A stretch of DNA of 64,000 bases from assembly GCA_030522415.1 (NCBI GenBank), contig CM060121.1, positions 24,018,142 to 24,082,141 of the forward strand, read 5' to 3'. The position numbers and the translations under genes are program-made. Below the pieces are notes generated by a model. It saw only the letters and a program-made list of their open reading frames with translations, searched no databases and was not told the DNA's origin. Positions 15,101 to 25,370 of the stretch are shown here, one piece after another (positions within the stretch are counted from its first letter, which is position 1; every line of letters begins with the position of its first letter). This DNA comes from Channallabes apus. Lineage: Eukaryota; Chordata; Actinopteri; Siluriformes; Clariidae.

Positions 15101-17996
15101 TGAAAGAAAAGAAACAAAAAATTAGCAAACTCATTAGTCTCATGAACAATGAAAAACTTTTTTCAGCTTTTAATTTCAAAAGTACTCAACACAGAAAATT
15201 TCACCATATCAACTCTTTAGTTTAACATCCCAGTGTAAGCTGTTCCTATAAAAGAGTGTAACTTTTATAGAAGAGAACCATGGGGGAAAGTAGGCTAGTA
15301 CGGTCCAGTACAGTGTATTGTTACCACAAAAAGATTCAGTGGCCTGAAGTAAAGGTGCCTGCCAAACCCAGACTCAAAACCAGTCACATTTAGCAAGAAA
15401 ACACATCTAACATGATGTCATATGTCTAACATCTAACATGATGTCATCTTAAACAACACTTTGGCTGCTTAGTTATTGCATTAGTTATATGATGACTTGG
15501 TTATATAAGTCATCCTAAATTTCCTCTGAACTGTGTGTGTTGTGTTTCATCGGTTATTACTCCTAGTTAACGAGTGCCAGATAACTGGTTCACTGACTGT
15601 TTGCGTTTCATGAAAACCATTCTGTCTTGGTAGACTAACCTGTAATATTTATCTCTCATATATTTCATTTTCATTCTCAAAAATACAGAACGAATAGAGT
15701 ACCTATTGGGTCAACATGGATCAAGTCTGTTAGTTACCAATTACTCAACGATTCCGTTCTTCTTACAGGACGGTTACTAACCCTACTCTATGGCTGCTTC
15801 CCGTTCCAGTGTACTTCAGAGGGTGCTCCCTACTCCCTGTGCAAGAAATGTCGTTTAAAGAAACTTCCTTTGATGAAATTCCACTATTTAAAACACCCCG
15901 CAGCTTCACCAACACAGACGTCACTTTCTCCGTATTACTTAATACCCTGGTCACATAGGCACCTTAGATACCTGTTGCTGCTTATGTGGAGGATAAATAT
16001 TGAATAATTACTGTAACAAAAACTGATACCATTATAAAACTATACCACTGAAATGTGGATAGATCTTTTGATGAATTTACAAGATGTATGAAGAATTTAT
16101 TAATGTGCTGGTTTCCTTTCTTTTCTAACCTATATTATAGTAGTATAATAGATTTATTGATTAAATTTAATTCAAAACTGTTATTACAATAATATGTCAT
16201 CCTCAATAATAACGATAATAAAAATATAAATCCCTTTTAGAGCTCAATTTTTTTCCTCATAGACTAATGGGAAATTTTTCAGCTCCATTTCTGGCGAAGT
16301 GATGAACCATTGCTCACTACACTGCGCACCCTTCCCTTTGATCTGAGCAGCTTCGTTCCTTGCGGTTTGGAATCACACTTAACATAACGTACCCTGTGCA
16401 GTGTACCTCAGGGTGATCGGAACACAATCTAACGCCTGATCAAGGCCGCTACAGTACTTCTTGTGCGGAACGAGGGATTGTACGCCCTACATTATTGCAC
16501 TAGCTTTCCATTTTACTATTATTATTCTGGTGCTCAGCACTGAGACCTGAGTTAGTTAGCTGCAGACAAAGAGAAAAAGGAGATTTACAGAACTGTCAAC
16601 AAACTCCATCCTATATTTTCTTCACCCTTCACCTAAAAATCTAAACTACTTTCACCCCCGATGAGAACATTACAATGAACCTATGATTTGGATTAACAGA
16701 TTGTAAAGGCTGCTGAAAATCAATCAAATTTAAAATCAAACAGAATAATAAATGAGAACACAGAAATGTAGCAGGGTAACTCTGGATTTATAGGTGTGTT
16801 CATGTTTCACATGTTTTGTTTAATTCATACAAACTCTGATGGTAAAGACACCATATATGGTCAAAATATTATGAATACCTACTTAATATTAAGTAGCACC
16901 CCCCCCCCCCGCCCCCTTTTGCCACCAAAAAAAAAACCTGTTTGTTCTGACACCTTTCTAAGGAAACCAACATTAAACTTTTCCTCAATTTGTTCTACAT
17001 TAGCTGTTCTATTGGATAAGACTACACAGGCCAGTAGGGCTGCAACAACTAATCGATAAAATCGATAATTATCGATAATGAAATTCGTTGTCAACGAATG
17101 CCGTTATCGATTAGTTGGGCTGCTCACGTTACTGAGGCTCGCGACCACAAGATGCACAAATACACAAATACACACACACATACACAGTCGCTCGCGCAAT
17201 GGCGGTTACAGAAGCGTCTGCAGGAAAAAGCGTGCGCCCCAAGTCCTCCAAGGTATGGGAGCAATTTACATTAAACACCTCTTATCGGGCGTTAAAATTG
17301 AGCGGTTTTCTGCCGGTCGTAGTGTCCGGTGAGCGCGGATGAAGCGCCGAGGGTTTTCTACACATGTGGGAGCCCCTAGCGACGGGGAGGAATTGGCCAG
17401 GACTAAAAAAAAAAAAAAAAGGAGTCAGTGAGAGAGTTCACACGGGCTTTGATGACGTGCGTTTGTCCGCCTGCGCGGTTATACGGGGTTTTAAAAAAAA
17501 CGTTGCATGCAGCTTTTTCTTGGTGTTCAAATCCCAACGAACGCAAGGAAAACACTTCTAGTTCGTTTTCTTCATGTTCAGTTTACACCTCGGAGGACCG
17601 GATATATCCCATGATCCTACAGGCTATACAGAGGGGAAATGCGGAAAAAGGGCAAAATCAACAGTGAACCCAGTAGCGGCCATTTTTTTCTCTCCCTACG
17701 TCGCCGTATTACGAGAATGTCTAGTATAGCAAAATGGTTAATATATATAAAAAAAATATTTTTTTTATTTATTGAGACAACAACAAAAAAGGATAAAATA
17801 CCTGAGAGGATCGAAATAATGTATAAACCGTGACAAGGACGTAGCAAGAGACACTTTCATTAAAAATAATATCATAATAATCTAGAAGTCTATTATTCTT
17901 CTTATTAAGTTTAATTAATTTAAGAGAATTTAAAATTGAGGTCATTCTTAACAACTGAATATGTCAGTGGATTTTTTAAACTAGTGTGTGTGTGTA

Positions 17997-18070
<74 letters not shown>

Positions 18071-18097
18071 TATGTGTGTGTGTATAATATATATACA

Positions 18098-18155
<58 letters not shown>

Positions 18156-19269
18156 CATATCAACACTGTTAACTTGCCATCTGCGATTATTGTTAAAAAA
18201 GAATGTTGATTTACATAAACTAAGGTTTAAATGTCAAAATTAAAGATCATTATACTCTATGTGGCTATTGCATTTTTTAAAGTTTACTTTTATACATAAA
18301 TAATACCCTGATTTATGGTTTTATATAGTTAAGCAAAACAGCTAATTAAAGCGGTCACTTTTTATCCGATTAATCGATTAATCGAAAAAGAAATCGACCA
18401 ACTAATCGATTATCAAAATAATCGTTAGTTGCAGCCCTACAGGCCAGTTTTCCCTCCCCATGTGCATCAGTGAGCCTTGGCCACCCGGTTGCCAGGTCAC
18501 TGGTTTTCCCTTTCTTGGATCACTTTTGATATGTCCTGACCACTGCAGCATGGTGGAACACCCCACCCCATTATAGGTGCAGAGCTGCAGTTGTGGGGTC
18601 GTTCTGACCCGGTTGGCTAACCACTACAATCTGGCCCTTCTTACAGTAGCAACTGGTACAATATCGCGTGCCAATGGCGGCTGGAAGTGGGTGGGATTTA
18701 TTAGGCAGGAAGTGAACGTTTACCCCCTGAAGTTGATGTGTTGGAAACAGGAAAAAATGCACAAACATAAGGATTTTTGTGACTTTGACAAGCGCCAAAT
18801 TGTAACGGCTGGGGGACTGGGTCAGAATAGCGTCTTAAACAGCACACTACACTAGAGAACTAAACGCTATGAGACGTCAGTACTGCAGTAACCATGGAAA
18901 CCTGCTTACTCTTCAGTGCAGTAGTGTAGTGCGCATGCCTGGAGAGAGCTACTGTATCTGAACAAGCTTCTGGTACATAACAGAGTGTGTTCCCAGAATA
19001 AATACATCTAATCTACATTTTAAGCCATGAACAAAACGGCACCAGTCATGTTTTATCAAGGTTAATAATAATAAAAACGTGTGTACAGATATTGAGATAT
19101 TTAAAGCACTTTAAAAGAGTGTAGTGATGAATAGCTCAGCTATTTCTCGCACATACCAGGCGTTGTGCTGAAACACTTCCCGCGGGTCTGTGAGAAACCG
19201 GGTACCGAACTGAGGCCGCTTGAGCTCGTCCGCCGCCTCTGGTGTCGGTCCATTCGCAGAGTCTGTCAT
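925..19269 (-). CDS. mettl2a: METTL2-type tRNA N3-methylcytidine methyltransferase, complete 9-exon gene
   Basis: Spliced coding sequence, from the ATG at 19269 downward: 19157-19269, 12920-13008, 12571-12833, 12408-12457, 11993-12053, 6793-6932, 4982-5088, 4828-4893, 925-1100. Every junction has an AG acceptor and GT donor, phases agree, and the total is 1065 bases (354 residues). The protein is a class I SAM-dependent methyltransferase. Residues [20 protein letters not shown], the SAM motif [12 protein letters not shown] (split over exons 3 and 4), [34 protein letters not shown] and the C-terminal [20 protein letters not shown] are METTL2 hallmarks. Family knowledge: METTL2 makes m3C at position 32 of tRNA-Thr and tRNA-Arg in the cytosol. 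No mitochondrial presequence is visible, which argues against the paralogue METTL8. No frameshift or missing motif was seen. Confidence 0.96.
1325..3754 (+). mobile_element. PIF/Harbinger DNA transposon with 3-bp CAG target duplication
   Basis: Terminal inverted repeats begin GGGGCTGTTCCAT (1325) and end ATGGAACAGCCCC (3754); an imperfect match continues inward for about 45 bp. Both sides are flanked by CAG (1322-1324 and 3755-3757), a 3-bp target duplication as expected for this superfamily. Inside is a broken HARBI1-like transposase in plus orientation, opposite to the host gene. It sits in the last intron of mettl2a, about 225 bases upstream of the exon 9 acceptor. Confidence 0.85.
1909..3345 (+). 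pseudogene. HARBI1-like transposase, disrupted
   Basis: Pieces in order: 1909-2127 ([20 protein letters not shown] and [20 protein letters not shown]), then about 2268-2435 in another frame ([20 protein letters not shown]), 2618-2720 ([20 protein letters not shown]), 2865-2975 ([13 protein letters not shown]) and about 3205-3260 ([10 protein letters not shown]). The first two DDE acidic residues are recognisable (DGTH, HDSR). The third, in the carboxy-terminal E-R-x-F-G region, is missing. Stops and frame changes separate the pieces. A 50-base segment near 2113-2160 recurs at 2262-2313. Confidence 0.75.
3758..4827. other. mettl2a intron 8 remainder, nothing recognised
   Basis: AT-rich intron sequence between the Harbinger element and exon 8. 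No transposon ends or conserved frames found. Confidence 0.5.
4828..4893 (-). CDS. mettl2a: mettl2a exon 8
   Basis: Encodes [20 protein letters not shown] plus Q, a near-invariant METTL2 block. Donor CAAG|GTAAAT. A short (TG)n lies just inside the following intron. Confidence 0.95.
4982..5088 (-). CDS. mettl2a: mettl2a exon 7
   Basis: Encodes [20 protein letters not shown] followed by [16 protein letters not shown]. The acceptor follows an almost pure T tract. The next intron is only 88 bases (4894-4981). Confidence 0.95.
5296..5522 (-). repeat. tRNA-derived SINE, minus orientation
   Basis: On the minus strand it begins with an A-box-like TGACTTAGTGGTTAGCAC and a B-box-like GGTTCGAATCT, followed by a body related to the SINE at 22717. 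This is a retroposon head, not a functional tRNA gene. It lies in mettl2a intron 6. Confidence 0.7.
6793..6932 (-). CDS. mettl2a: mettl2a exon 6
   Basis: Encodes [20 protein letters not shown], then [20 protein letters not shown] and SALHPEK. This is the DLSD plus [11 protein letters not shown] core around motif IV. Acceptor TTTGCAG, donor AA|GTGAGT. Confidence 0.95.
6933..9439. other. mettl2a intron 5 left part
   Basis: AT-rich intron sequence. A TACAGTTGTGCAAAAGTCGT motif near 8640 resembles a Tc1 terminal repeat without a partner. Otherwise nothing recognised. Confidence 0.4.
9440..10210 (-). mobile_element. Degenerate Tc1-like element
   Basis: The minus strand encodes a decayed Tc1 transposase carboxy half near 9472-9792: [18 protein letters not shown] and [11 protein letters not shown] correspond to the Tc1 blocks (F)QHDNDPKH and WPAQSPDLNP. 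Stops and indels occur throughout and no intact terminal repeats were found. It lies in mettl2a intron 5. Confidence 0.7.
10420..11379 (+). mobile_element. Tc1-like element with 108-bp terminal inverted repeats
   Basis: Long inverted repeats (10420-10527 and 11272-11379) share the outer motif GGATTCCAAAAAAGTTGGGA and the inner ATGATGTGGAGATGGCAAAT. TA flanks both ends (10418-10419, 11380-11381). The 960-bp element retains the transposase amino-terminal region but lacks most of the catalytic half, so it is an internally deleted, non-autonomous copy. It lies in mettl2a intron 5. Confidence 0.85.
10757..11291 (+). pseudogene. Tc1-like transposase amino-terminal remnant
   Basis: Starts ATG at 10757 ([31 protein letters not shown]: first helix-turn-helix). 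A frame shift near 10846 leads into [20 protein letters not shown] and later [23 protein letters not shown] carries the first catalytic Asp of the DDE triad. The frame ends soon after, at 11291, with the second D and third acidic residue deleted. Confidence 0.8.
11993..12053 (-). CDS. mettl2a: mettl2a exon 5
   Basis: Encodes [20 protein letters not shown] after a split Asn codon. The CCDFS segment holds the acidic residue expected at the end of strand beta-2 of the Rossmann-like fold. Donor AAG|GTAAGA. Confidence 0.93.
12408..12457 (-). CDS. mettl2a: mettl2a exon 4 (SAM motif I)
   Basis: A 50-base exon encoding [16 protein letters not shown]. With the preceding LE it forms the SAM-binding motif I. 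Donor AA|GTAAGA. Confidence 0.94.
12571..12833 (-). CDS. mettl2a: mettl2a exon 3
   Basis: Encodes [38 protein letters not shown], then an acidic variable linker, and ends at SYRILE directly before the SAM-binding glycine loop. Donor GAG|GTGAGT. Confidence 0.95.
12920..13008 (-). CDS. mettl2a: mettl2a exon 2
   Basis: Acceptor TGTAG|G. Encodes [20 protein letters not shown], the W-S-E-E-Q and RKVQEN signature of the METTL2/6/8 amino-terminal segment, then SEPLPTEKQ. Confidence 0.93.
13181..14700 (-). mobile_element. Degenerate hAT-like element
   Basis: At 13181 a fish hAT-type end is recognisable (GGTGAGAATCACCACGGACC, then ATACGATATTATCACGA). Near 14216-14330 the minus strand encodes [23 protein letters not shown], which matches the hAT dimerisation block (xSERLFSxAGxIxxxKRxRL). 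A possible BED-finger fragment is at 14500-14600. The distal terminus was not located, so the right limit is approximate. Confidence 0.5.
14701..16849. other. mettl2a intron 1 middle part, nothing recognised
   Basis: Unique-looking AT-rich intron sequence; no open frame with known similarity. Confidence 0.4.
17035..18439 (+). mobile_element. hAT-type element with 8-bp target duplication CAGGCCAG
   Basis: Begins TAGGGCTGCAAC (17035) and ends GTTGCAGCCCTA (18439), flanked by identical CAGGCCAG octamers (17027-17034, 18440-18447). The subterminal regions are rich in ATCGATTA-type repeats. From 17200 it encodes [20 protein letters not shown] and [14 protein letters not shown], which resembles the BED-finger start of a hAT transposase; the rest is deleted. 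The interior holds a (TG)n(TA)n microsatellite. Confidence 0.88.
17983..18158. repeat. Compound (TG)n(TA)n microsatellite
   Basis: Alternating TG then TA tracts with a short interruption near 18069-18090. The six-frame reading frames over it (YIYIYI, CVCVCV) are artefacts. Confidence 0.97.
18670..18830 (+). mobile_element. Short Tc1-like transposase amino-terminal fragment, opposite orientation
   Basis: The plus strand encodes [24 protein letters not shown] from 18757, the Tc1 first helix-turn-helix. It is head to head with the minus-strand relic ending near 18660. It stops abruptly near 18830. Confidence 0.65.
19157..19269 (-). CDS. mettl2a: mettl2a exon 1 (start codon)
   Basis: Starts with ATG (19269); encodes [20 protein letters not shown] and then [18 protein letters not shown], the conserved METTL2 amino terminus. 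The donor is TG|GTATGT; the split Trp codon is completed by exon 2. Confidence 0.93.
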
Positions 19270-19400
19270 GTTCTCATCTGCTGGCTAGAGAACCGGCAAT
19301 GTTTTCCCACACCCGTATTTCGACTAACCCCGCCTCCTGTGCTTGGGTTGGCTTGAAGTGTGAGTGACGTCACACATACCACGCCCATTTTCTGCTAAAG
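19270..19400 (-). promoter_or_regulatory. Candidate mettl2a promoter with CRE and GC boxes
   Basis: Immediately upstream of the mettl2a ATG are a perfect palindromic CRE (TGACGTCA, 19365-19372), a GC box (CCCCGCCTCC, 19328-19337) and a CACGCCC motif (from about 19380). CpG density is locally higher than in flanking DNA. No TATA box is evident. CRE within about 100 bases of the ATG is the usual layout of CREB/ATF-responsive housekeeping promoters; use of the site is inferred. Confidence 0.6.
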
Positions 19401-19657
19401 GATGAGGAGAGCTAAAGAATGGAATGGATGAGCTACAGCATGGGCTCTCAGGAACACACACTTTCTCAAAATGATTTACATGATTCATATCTTTTCATTA
19501 AGCGATGAAAGTTCATAGTATTTCAGGAAATTAACATCAAATCAGTGTCATTGACACTATTTATTAAGGCATTAAATTGAATGACTAAATAATAACTTAA
19601 TAAAAACAAGATCAACATCATCACATCATTGTTTTTAAAACAACAATAACGATACTA

Positions 19658-19873
19658 CCGGGTACTCCGATTTCCTCCTACATTCCCGAAGACATACAAA
19701 TGGAATAATTAGGCTTTCCAAATTTGACGCAGTTCTGAGTGTGTGTGCCCTGTGATGGACTGGCCCCTGTCCATAGTACACTCTGCCTTGGGCCCGAAAA
19801 CTCCTGGGATAGGCTCCAGGCCCGCCGTGACGCTGTATACAGGAAAAAGCAGTACAGACAATGAATGAAGGAA
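19658..19873 (+). repeat. 5'-truncated copy of the same fish SINE
   Basis: Contains the body motifs TCCTCCTACATTCCCGAAGA, GTGATGGACTGGCCCCTGTC, CCTGGGATAGGCTCCAGGC and the AATGAATGAA tail shared with 22717-23025. The tRNA-like head is missing. Intergenic, upstream of mettl2a. Confidence 0.7.
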
Positions 19874-20401
19874 TAATATAAATAATAATATGTTTGATTT
19901 CTATAGCACTTTTCATGTGGACACATTTGAAAGTGCTTACATGAAAAGATAACCATGTTTACACAACTTTACACACACACACCTTAGTAAACAGGTAGGA
20001 TTTCAAGCCTGATTCAAAGTTAAATAATTTGATAGATTGTCCTGTAGTCCCTATTTTTATAATTATTCTTTGTATATGTAATGTTTATAATTTATTGTGT
20101 GCATTGCACCAGTACTGCAGTGCTACCAGTTTCTGTCACCAAAATCCTATCATATAAAAATAAAAATTTTAAAATAATAGCATTTTTTATGTTTAAACAT
20201 ACATTTATTAAACATGTGTAAAAAAGTAAAAATACTTTGTAAAACTATTCCTTTTCATATAAAGCATATCGGTCACATGCAGTTTAAATAGGCACATCTG
20301 CCGAATCCAGAGAAGGGGCCGCGCCGTGTGAATCATAAGCCAATCACAGCACAGGAGGCAGGACTAATCGGAAAACAGGTAGGAAATTTAAATGCTGCGG
20401 C

Positions 20402-20520
20402 ATGGTTCTATCCGAGGGCGCCGCCATGATGTTTTTACATGAACCGGATGTAGTTTTTAATTCCTCTGCTCTGTTTTTCTAAAGTTATGTGTTATATCGC
20501 CATCTAGCGGGCGCAACGAG
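20402..20520. promoter_or_regulatory. Intergenic YY1-like and CTCF-like motifs
   Basis: GCCGCCATGATG (20420-20431) fits a YY1 site. CGCCATCTAGCGGGCGC (20499-20515) resembles a CTCF core with one inserted base. They lie in a GC-richer island (20310-20520) between the two genes. This is motif reading only. Confidence 0.3.
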
Positions 20521-20631
20521 AATAATATCAGCTCAACAAAGATAGAATAGTTTCTAATGTTATTGAAAAAATATATACTTATTTATTATTATCGCTGTTT
20601 TTACAGCACCAGCTATTGAAACCCGTTAATG

Positions 20632-20633
<2 letters not shown>

Positions 20634-20710
<77 letters not shown>
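20634..20710. repeat. (TA)n microsatellite, intergenic
   Basis: About 38 uninterrupted TA units between mettl2a and itgb3. Confidence 0.97.
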
Positions 20711-20711
<1 letters not shown>

Positions 20712-22389
20712 CGTAATTATGCATGTGCATTAAAAGTATTGGAACGAAAAAGACTGAAAGCTCAAAACTCCGAACTGCTTAGCTAGTAAAAGGCTATCCA
20801 TGTGGATAAATGATCCATGTGAACACAGATAACATTGATAAAAAAAATCATGCTAAGTTATTTTCTGGTTTCCTATCTTTTCTATTCAAGTAGCACAGAA
20901 CTGTAAAGCAGTATATTCTGTGTATGAAGGTAAAAATGTGAAAAATCTAGTAAAAGTGGCAATTTTTCAAACTACTGGGCACAATAAATACAGATTGAAA
21001 ATTTCATTGTATATGTATTTTATTTTTTATATTAAAACGATTTACCATCTGCACTGAATCGTGTCATTGTTGGCAGAAGAAACACAGTGGAGGCTTTCCC
21101 CCCCCTCCCCTGAGATATTCTGATGCTTTCCATGGCATGAAAAATAAGTCAATAAAAGAACATGAGAAATTGATTGGATTTGGCTCTCTGCCTGACATTT
21201 TCATGAATGACTGAATCTGCCAAACTCCAAACTCCATCAGCATCTGAGCTGCTGCTTCCATGGCAACCAAAGTTCCAAAGTAAAGCAGTGAAACTCTAAG
21301 ACATGATGCAGTATCTATGGCAACGGAAGTTCCAGTGGGTGAAGTGACATGTCCACATGAGCGCCTTCCTCTGAGGTTTACTCCCCACTTACACAATCCC
21401 AACACTAAACTACATTAGCTGTTCTAATTGGGCACCATGACAACATATCAACTTTTTTTTTTCCAGCAGTCATTATTTCAAAACCTAAAAGCCAGATTAA
21501 TTAACATTAATATGACTTTAATGTCATGACAGTGAGGTGAGGCCTACCGCCTAATGGAGGCTCTAGTGATGTGCTCACTAGAGGGTCATGTGGTCTGGCA
21601 TGTCGGTCTGGCTGGATGCCAACATGTTCCCAATAAAGACTGTGCAAATGCCAGACTTCAGTTTCTATAAAACTTACATCTGCATATTATGATATTAATT
21701 GTGCATTGAAAACCCAAGGAAACCGACTGCATTGTTTTGTTCATTTGCCTCAAAGGTCAGCATTATCTCTCATTATAAACTTAGCTGTGGTTTATTAATT
21801 TGATTGGTTGAGCAGCATTCCAATAGCAAGAGTCCCAATATATATATATTTTTAATAACTGGACCAGGATGTTTTATTGCATGTATCACTCCACTCATCT
21901 TTGTTCACTACATAAAATTCAACTTCCTAGTTCAAACTGTTGATCAGTCGGGGTAATGGCGTCATCAACCTTTTACTTATAAAATACTTGCTTAACCAAC
22001 CTACTGGCCATGGCACACCATGTGGTATACAGACATCAGTTCTGTTACAGCAGTTCCTCCCGAGTTGAATATTTTTCATCCTAAGTGAAGAAATTGCCTT
22101 CATACTATGTTCACATCGAAGTAGGTTTTAGTGTTTTCTCAACTACTTCTTCCCTCATGCTTCACCATAATTTTAGAATGTGTATAACACAGCTGTCTTA
22201 AGATGGTCTTAAACTCAACTGATGCCGACAGCTGTTCTCTGATGACTTGTGACTGCAGTCGCTCAATAGATCAGCAGTGAAATTCCCACAGACAGTTTTG
22301 TTCCTGAGCCTCCAATTAAGAAATGGACTCCATACTAACTTACTGTAAACACATCTTCCAGCCTCCAATCACACAGTATGACTGCAGAT

Positions 22390-22605
22390 CAAGCCCTGCT
22401 ATCTGTTATCACCCAAATGAGGATGAGTTTCCTGTTTCTTCCTATAGCCGTCTCAGGGTGATTTTCCGTGCCAGCTCATCAGGGACAATCTGATCATTAT
22501 GGTTTATGCATATTTCCTCACACTGACTCATTTCCGAAATTTCATTTGATGTAAAGCTGATTTTGCGACAATGACCAAATAAAACCGAACTGAATTAAGT
22601 CCCCT
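22390..22605 (+). repeat. 3' tail of an L2-like LINE
   Basis: GTCTCAGGGTGATTTTCCGT and TGTAAAGCTGATTTTGCGAC, then an ACTGAATT tail, are the same 3'UTR found at the end of the LINE at 39540-39793. It is heavily 5'-truncated. Confidence 0.6.
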
Positions 22606-22716
22606 TTAGTCAATCATTGTTAAAATAAATACAACCTTTTGACAAGCTTAGTACTCGCATCCTCTTTCTCTTACTCACCGTGCACTATAGCATTTTATAT
22701 TGTCGACTACACACAG

Positions 22717-23025
22717 TGTCATGGTGGCTTAGTGGTTAGCACTGTTGCCTTGCACCGCCAGGTTCCGGGTTTGATTCTAGCCTCAGGTCTGTGTGCATGG
22801 TACCTCCAGGTACTCCGGGTTCCTCTCACAGTCCAAAGACATGCAGATTAGGATAACTGGCATTCCCAAATTGCCCACAGTGTGTGAGCGTGTGATGTAT
22901 GTGCACCCTGCAATGGATTGGCACCCTGTCCAGAGTGTACCACAGCTCATGCCCTACTGTAAGTCTCATGGGATAGGCTCCAGGCCCCTTGCAACCCTGT
23001 ACATAAGATAAAATGATGAAGGCGA
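22717..23025 (+). repeat. tRNA-derived SINE, near full length
   Basis: Head: TGGTGGCTTAGTGGTTAGCA (A box) and GGTTCCGGGTTTGATTCT (B box). Body: CCACAGTGTGTGAGCGTGTG, CAATGGATTGGCACCCTGTC, ATGGGATAGGCTCCAGGCCC. It is the best preserved of four related copies (also 5296 and 19658; a head only at 59143). Confidence 0.75.
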
Positions 23026-23726
23026 TGTGAGAATAAGCATACGTGTGTTATTAAAGTTGTTGTTCTTATTTTTTGAAAATGAAATTTTTTTTATTGGTTT
23101 TCTTAAACATAATATACAAGTACAAAAATCCAACAACAGCTAGGCTAATGTACTATTTACAAAACAATAACAAACAAATTTTTTTTTTTTTTTATTAAAT
23201 ATTAAAATAAAATAAAAAAGTTGTTCTTTTTAACATCTATGGTGAGAGTGACTAATGAATGGTGGTTGTATAAAAGTTTTTTTAATCAGCAACTAAAGAG
23301 AACACTGCCATGGAACATTGCATTTATTGTCATTGGCAACTACTTGTGTAAAGGCTCATGCAGTATAGATATATAAACTAAAGCTGTGCAACATTAGTCT
23401 TTATATCTTACGGGAGATCTGATGTAGGTGGCAACCCTAGGGTGCATGGCACATGATACTTTTCAGAGAAATTATGTCTTTTGACATAAAATATGAAACC
23501 TAGTAAGATGAAGATGAAGAGAAAAATGAAATTTCACTGGCAGTATCTTTAATAGGAATGTACAAATGTGTGTGAGCTAGCTAGTCAGGTAGTCGATAAG
23601 GTGAGCATATTGTAACTTCATTAATGTGTGTTCATATGGTATCACATTATGGTATTATGACATTGTGTGAACTTTCTCATGTCTCTATCTCTTACATCAC
23701 TTTTTTCTGATATTACTCTCCCATGC

Positions 23727-23757
<31 letters not shown>

Positions 23758-25370
23758 TTTCCTCTCTTGAGCTAACACTTCCTGGTTTGCTTCCAGACAG
23801 ACATCTACACAACTTCTACGTTTTGTTCTCCCACATTTCACCAAGAAAAGTTAAAATGCTTTATGTTCTTTGATGTAACAAATAGACATGACGTCTGGCC
23901 AAACATATAAAAACCTTTTTTTGCTGATGATAAACAGAGAGAGAGAGAGAGAGAGAGCGAGAGAGCGCAAGAGCTTCTCAGATATCATCACGTTTGCTCT
24001 GTGTGTGGTTTGATTATCTCACTCCCATCTGAGAAGCATGCAGAAAGCCAGACATTAAGCACATTGGAGATCGACTGACAATTCGAACAATTCTTCCATC
24101 GTTATTTAAAAACGTAACAATCGCTCAGTTTGTATTTTGAAAATGACAATCATTTTTGTTAGAATGCCCCCATGGTGTACTAGGGCTGTACTTAAAATAA
24201 TGCAAAAGTGGAAATAACTGACACAGGACATCTACAGAAGGCTACAGAATGTTTACAGAGTTAACACCATTACCAAGAGCAACATGCACACATGGATGAA
24301 GAAAGTTAAAGAAAGGGGAAACCAGCATTGAAGACATAACACACAATGGGAGAAAATCAACTGGGACGAAGAGGATTTTCAAAGAGTATTCAAGGGTTGG
24401 GTTCAACGATGGCGCACACAGTGCTTGTGATAGAGACTATGTTGAATAGTACTTTTATAGAGGAAGAGTTACTCTACCAGCATGTGCAATATGAACCACA
24501 GATACCAAAAAGTTATGCCCTTGTATTATCATATATGTTAACAACGTGGTAGCTATTCTACTGTATTTAGCTAGGGCCGAACGAAAGGTGTAGGCATACC
24601 ACGGATAAAGCTGCAATATTTATTAAAAGTGGGTGTTTTTAGAATTATATGAATTACGTCATGGTTAAGGGGTTTGCTCAATCCATAAGCACAGATGATA
24701 AGATCTTGGAAATGAAAGGTTCTATATGACAGTTCTCTGACAAGGGAAAACAATATAATTCGATGTTATTGAGCTGATGTGAGTCACCTAGACAACCTAA
24801 TAATAGTAATTTACTGTCAGTTGGGTTTCAGAGGTTTTGGGTTTGGAATTAGTGGAAAATTTCAGATACATTTAAATTCATCATGCCCCAACATTAGACA
24901 TGAATGCTTTCTAATTTTGCTAATTTAATACTAGTTAGTGTGTACTGTGCACAGCTTTGAGCTCTATCTGAACATGTGCGCTTACAGTCGCAAGATTTTG
25001 TTGAAGCACAATCTATGTTAGGTAATGTTCCCCCACATCTAGCTTGCAATATCAAATATAGCAAAAGTCATATGACCTGAGATTCAAGCAAAAGTTTGAT
25101 GGTAAACTTCCCACACATAGTAGGTGAATAGGATGTTTATAATGTTTGCCAAAATAAAAAGTCAGAACTTAATAATTACATGATCTCATTTTGCTGAAAA
25201 ACAAACAAACAAACAAACAAACAATGTTGAGATAACCATGGATTAAAAAAAAATCTATATTTATAAAAAAATGTTGATATAATCACATTTAATGGTGTCT
25301 AAGCACTTCGATGATTCTTCTCCAGCTTTTCTCCTTCAATATAGCTATTAAGATTTACATTCGTAAATAC

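Larger units (their letters stand above)
16850..18660 (-). mobile_element. Tc1-like relic split by a hAT insertion
   Basis: Minus-strand Tc1 transposase pieces lie on both sides of the hAT element: helix-turn-helix [15 protein letters not shown] at 18595-18650, then AVVRTYQK and [13 protein letters not shown] at 18450-18560, then [20 protein letters not shown] at 16940-17000. An end resembling Tc1 GGTCATAATG-type sequence lies near 16850-16880. The catalytic half is deleted. Confidence 0.7.
20711..25370. other. Intergenic region between itgb3 and mettl2a
   Basis: Outside the LINE tail and SINE listed separately it holds (CT)n at 23720-23753, (GA)n at 23934-23967, A/T tracts near 23080-23220, and two GTTGCCAT-type half sites (about 21258 and 21317, minus strand) resembling RFX boxes. 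No gene was recognised. Confidence 0.4.

Noticed and set aside
17920..18209. Several frames rich in YIYI and CVCV
   Set aside because: Translations of the (TG)n(TA)n microsatellite.
21064..21405. 113-codon minus frame in the intergenic region
   Set aside because: Low-complexity glycine and poly-C stretch, no recognisable domain, no splice partners; probably chance.
24150..24552. Possible transposase-like text (24346-24552)
   Set aside because: Short, no terminal repeats and no convincing motif; not enough to call.
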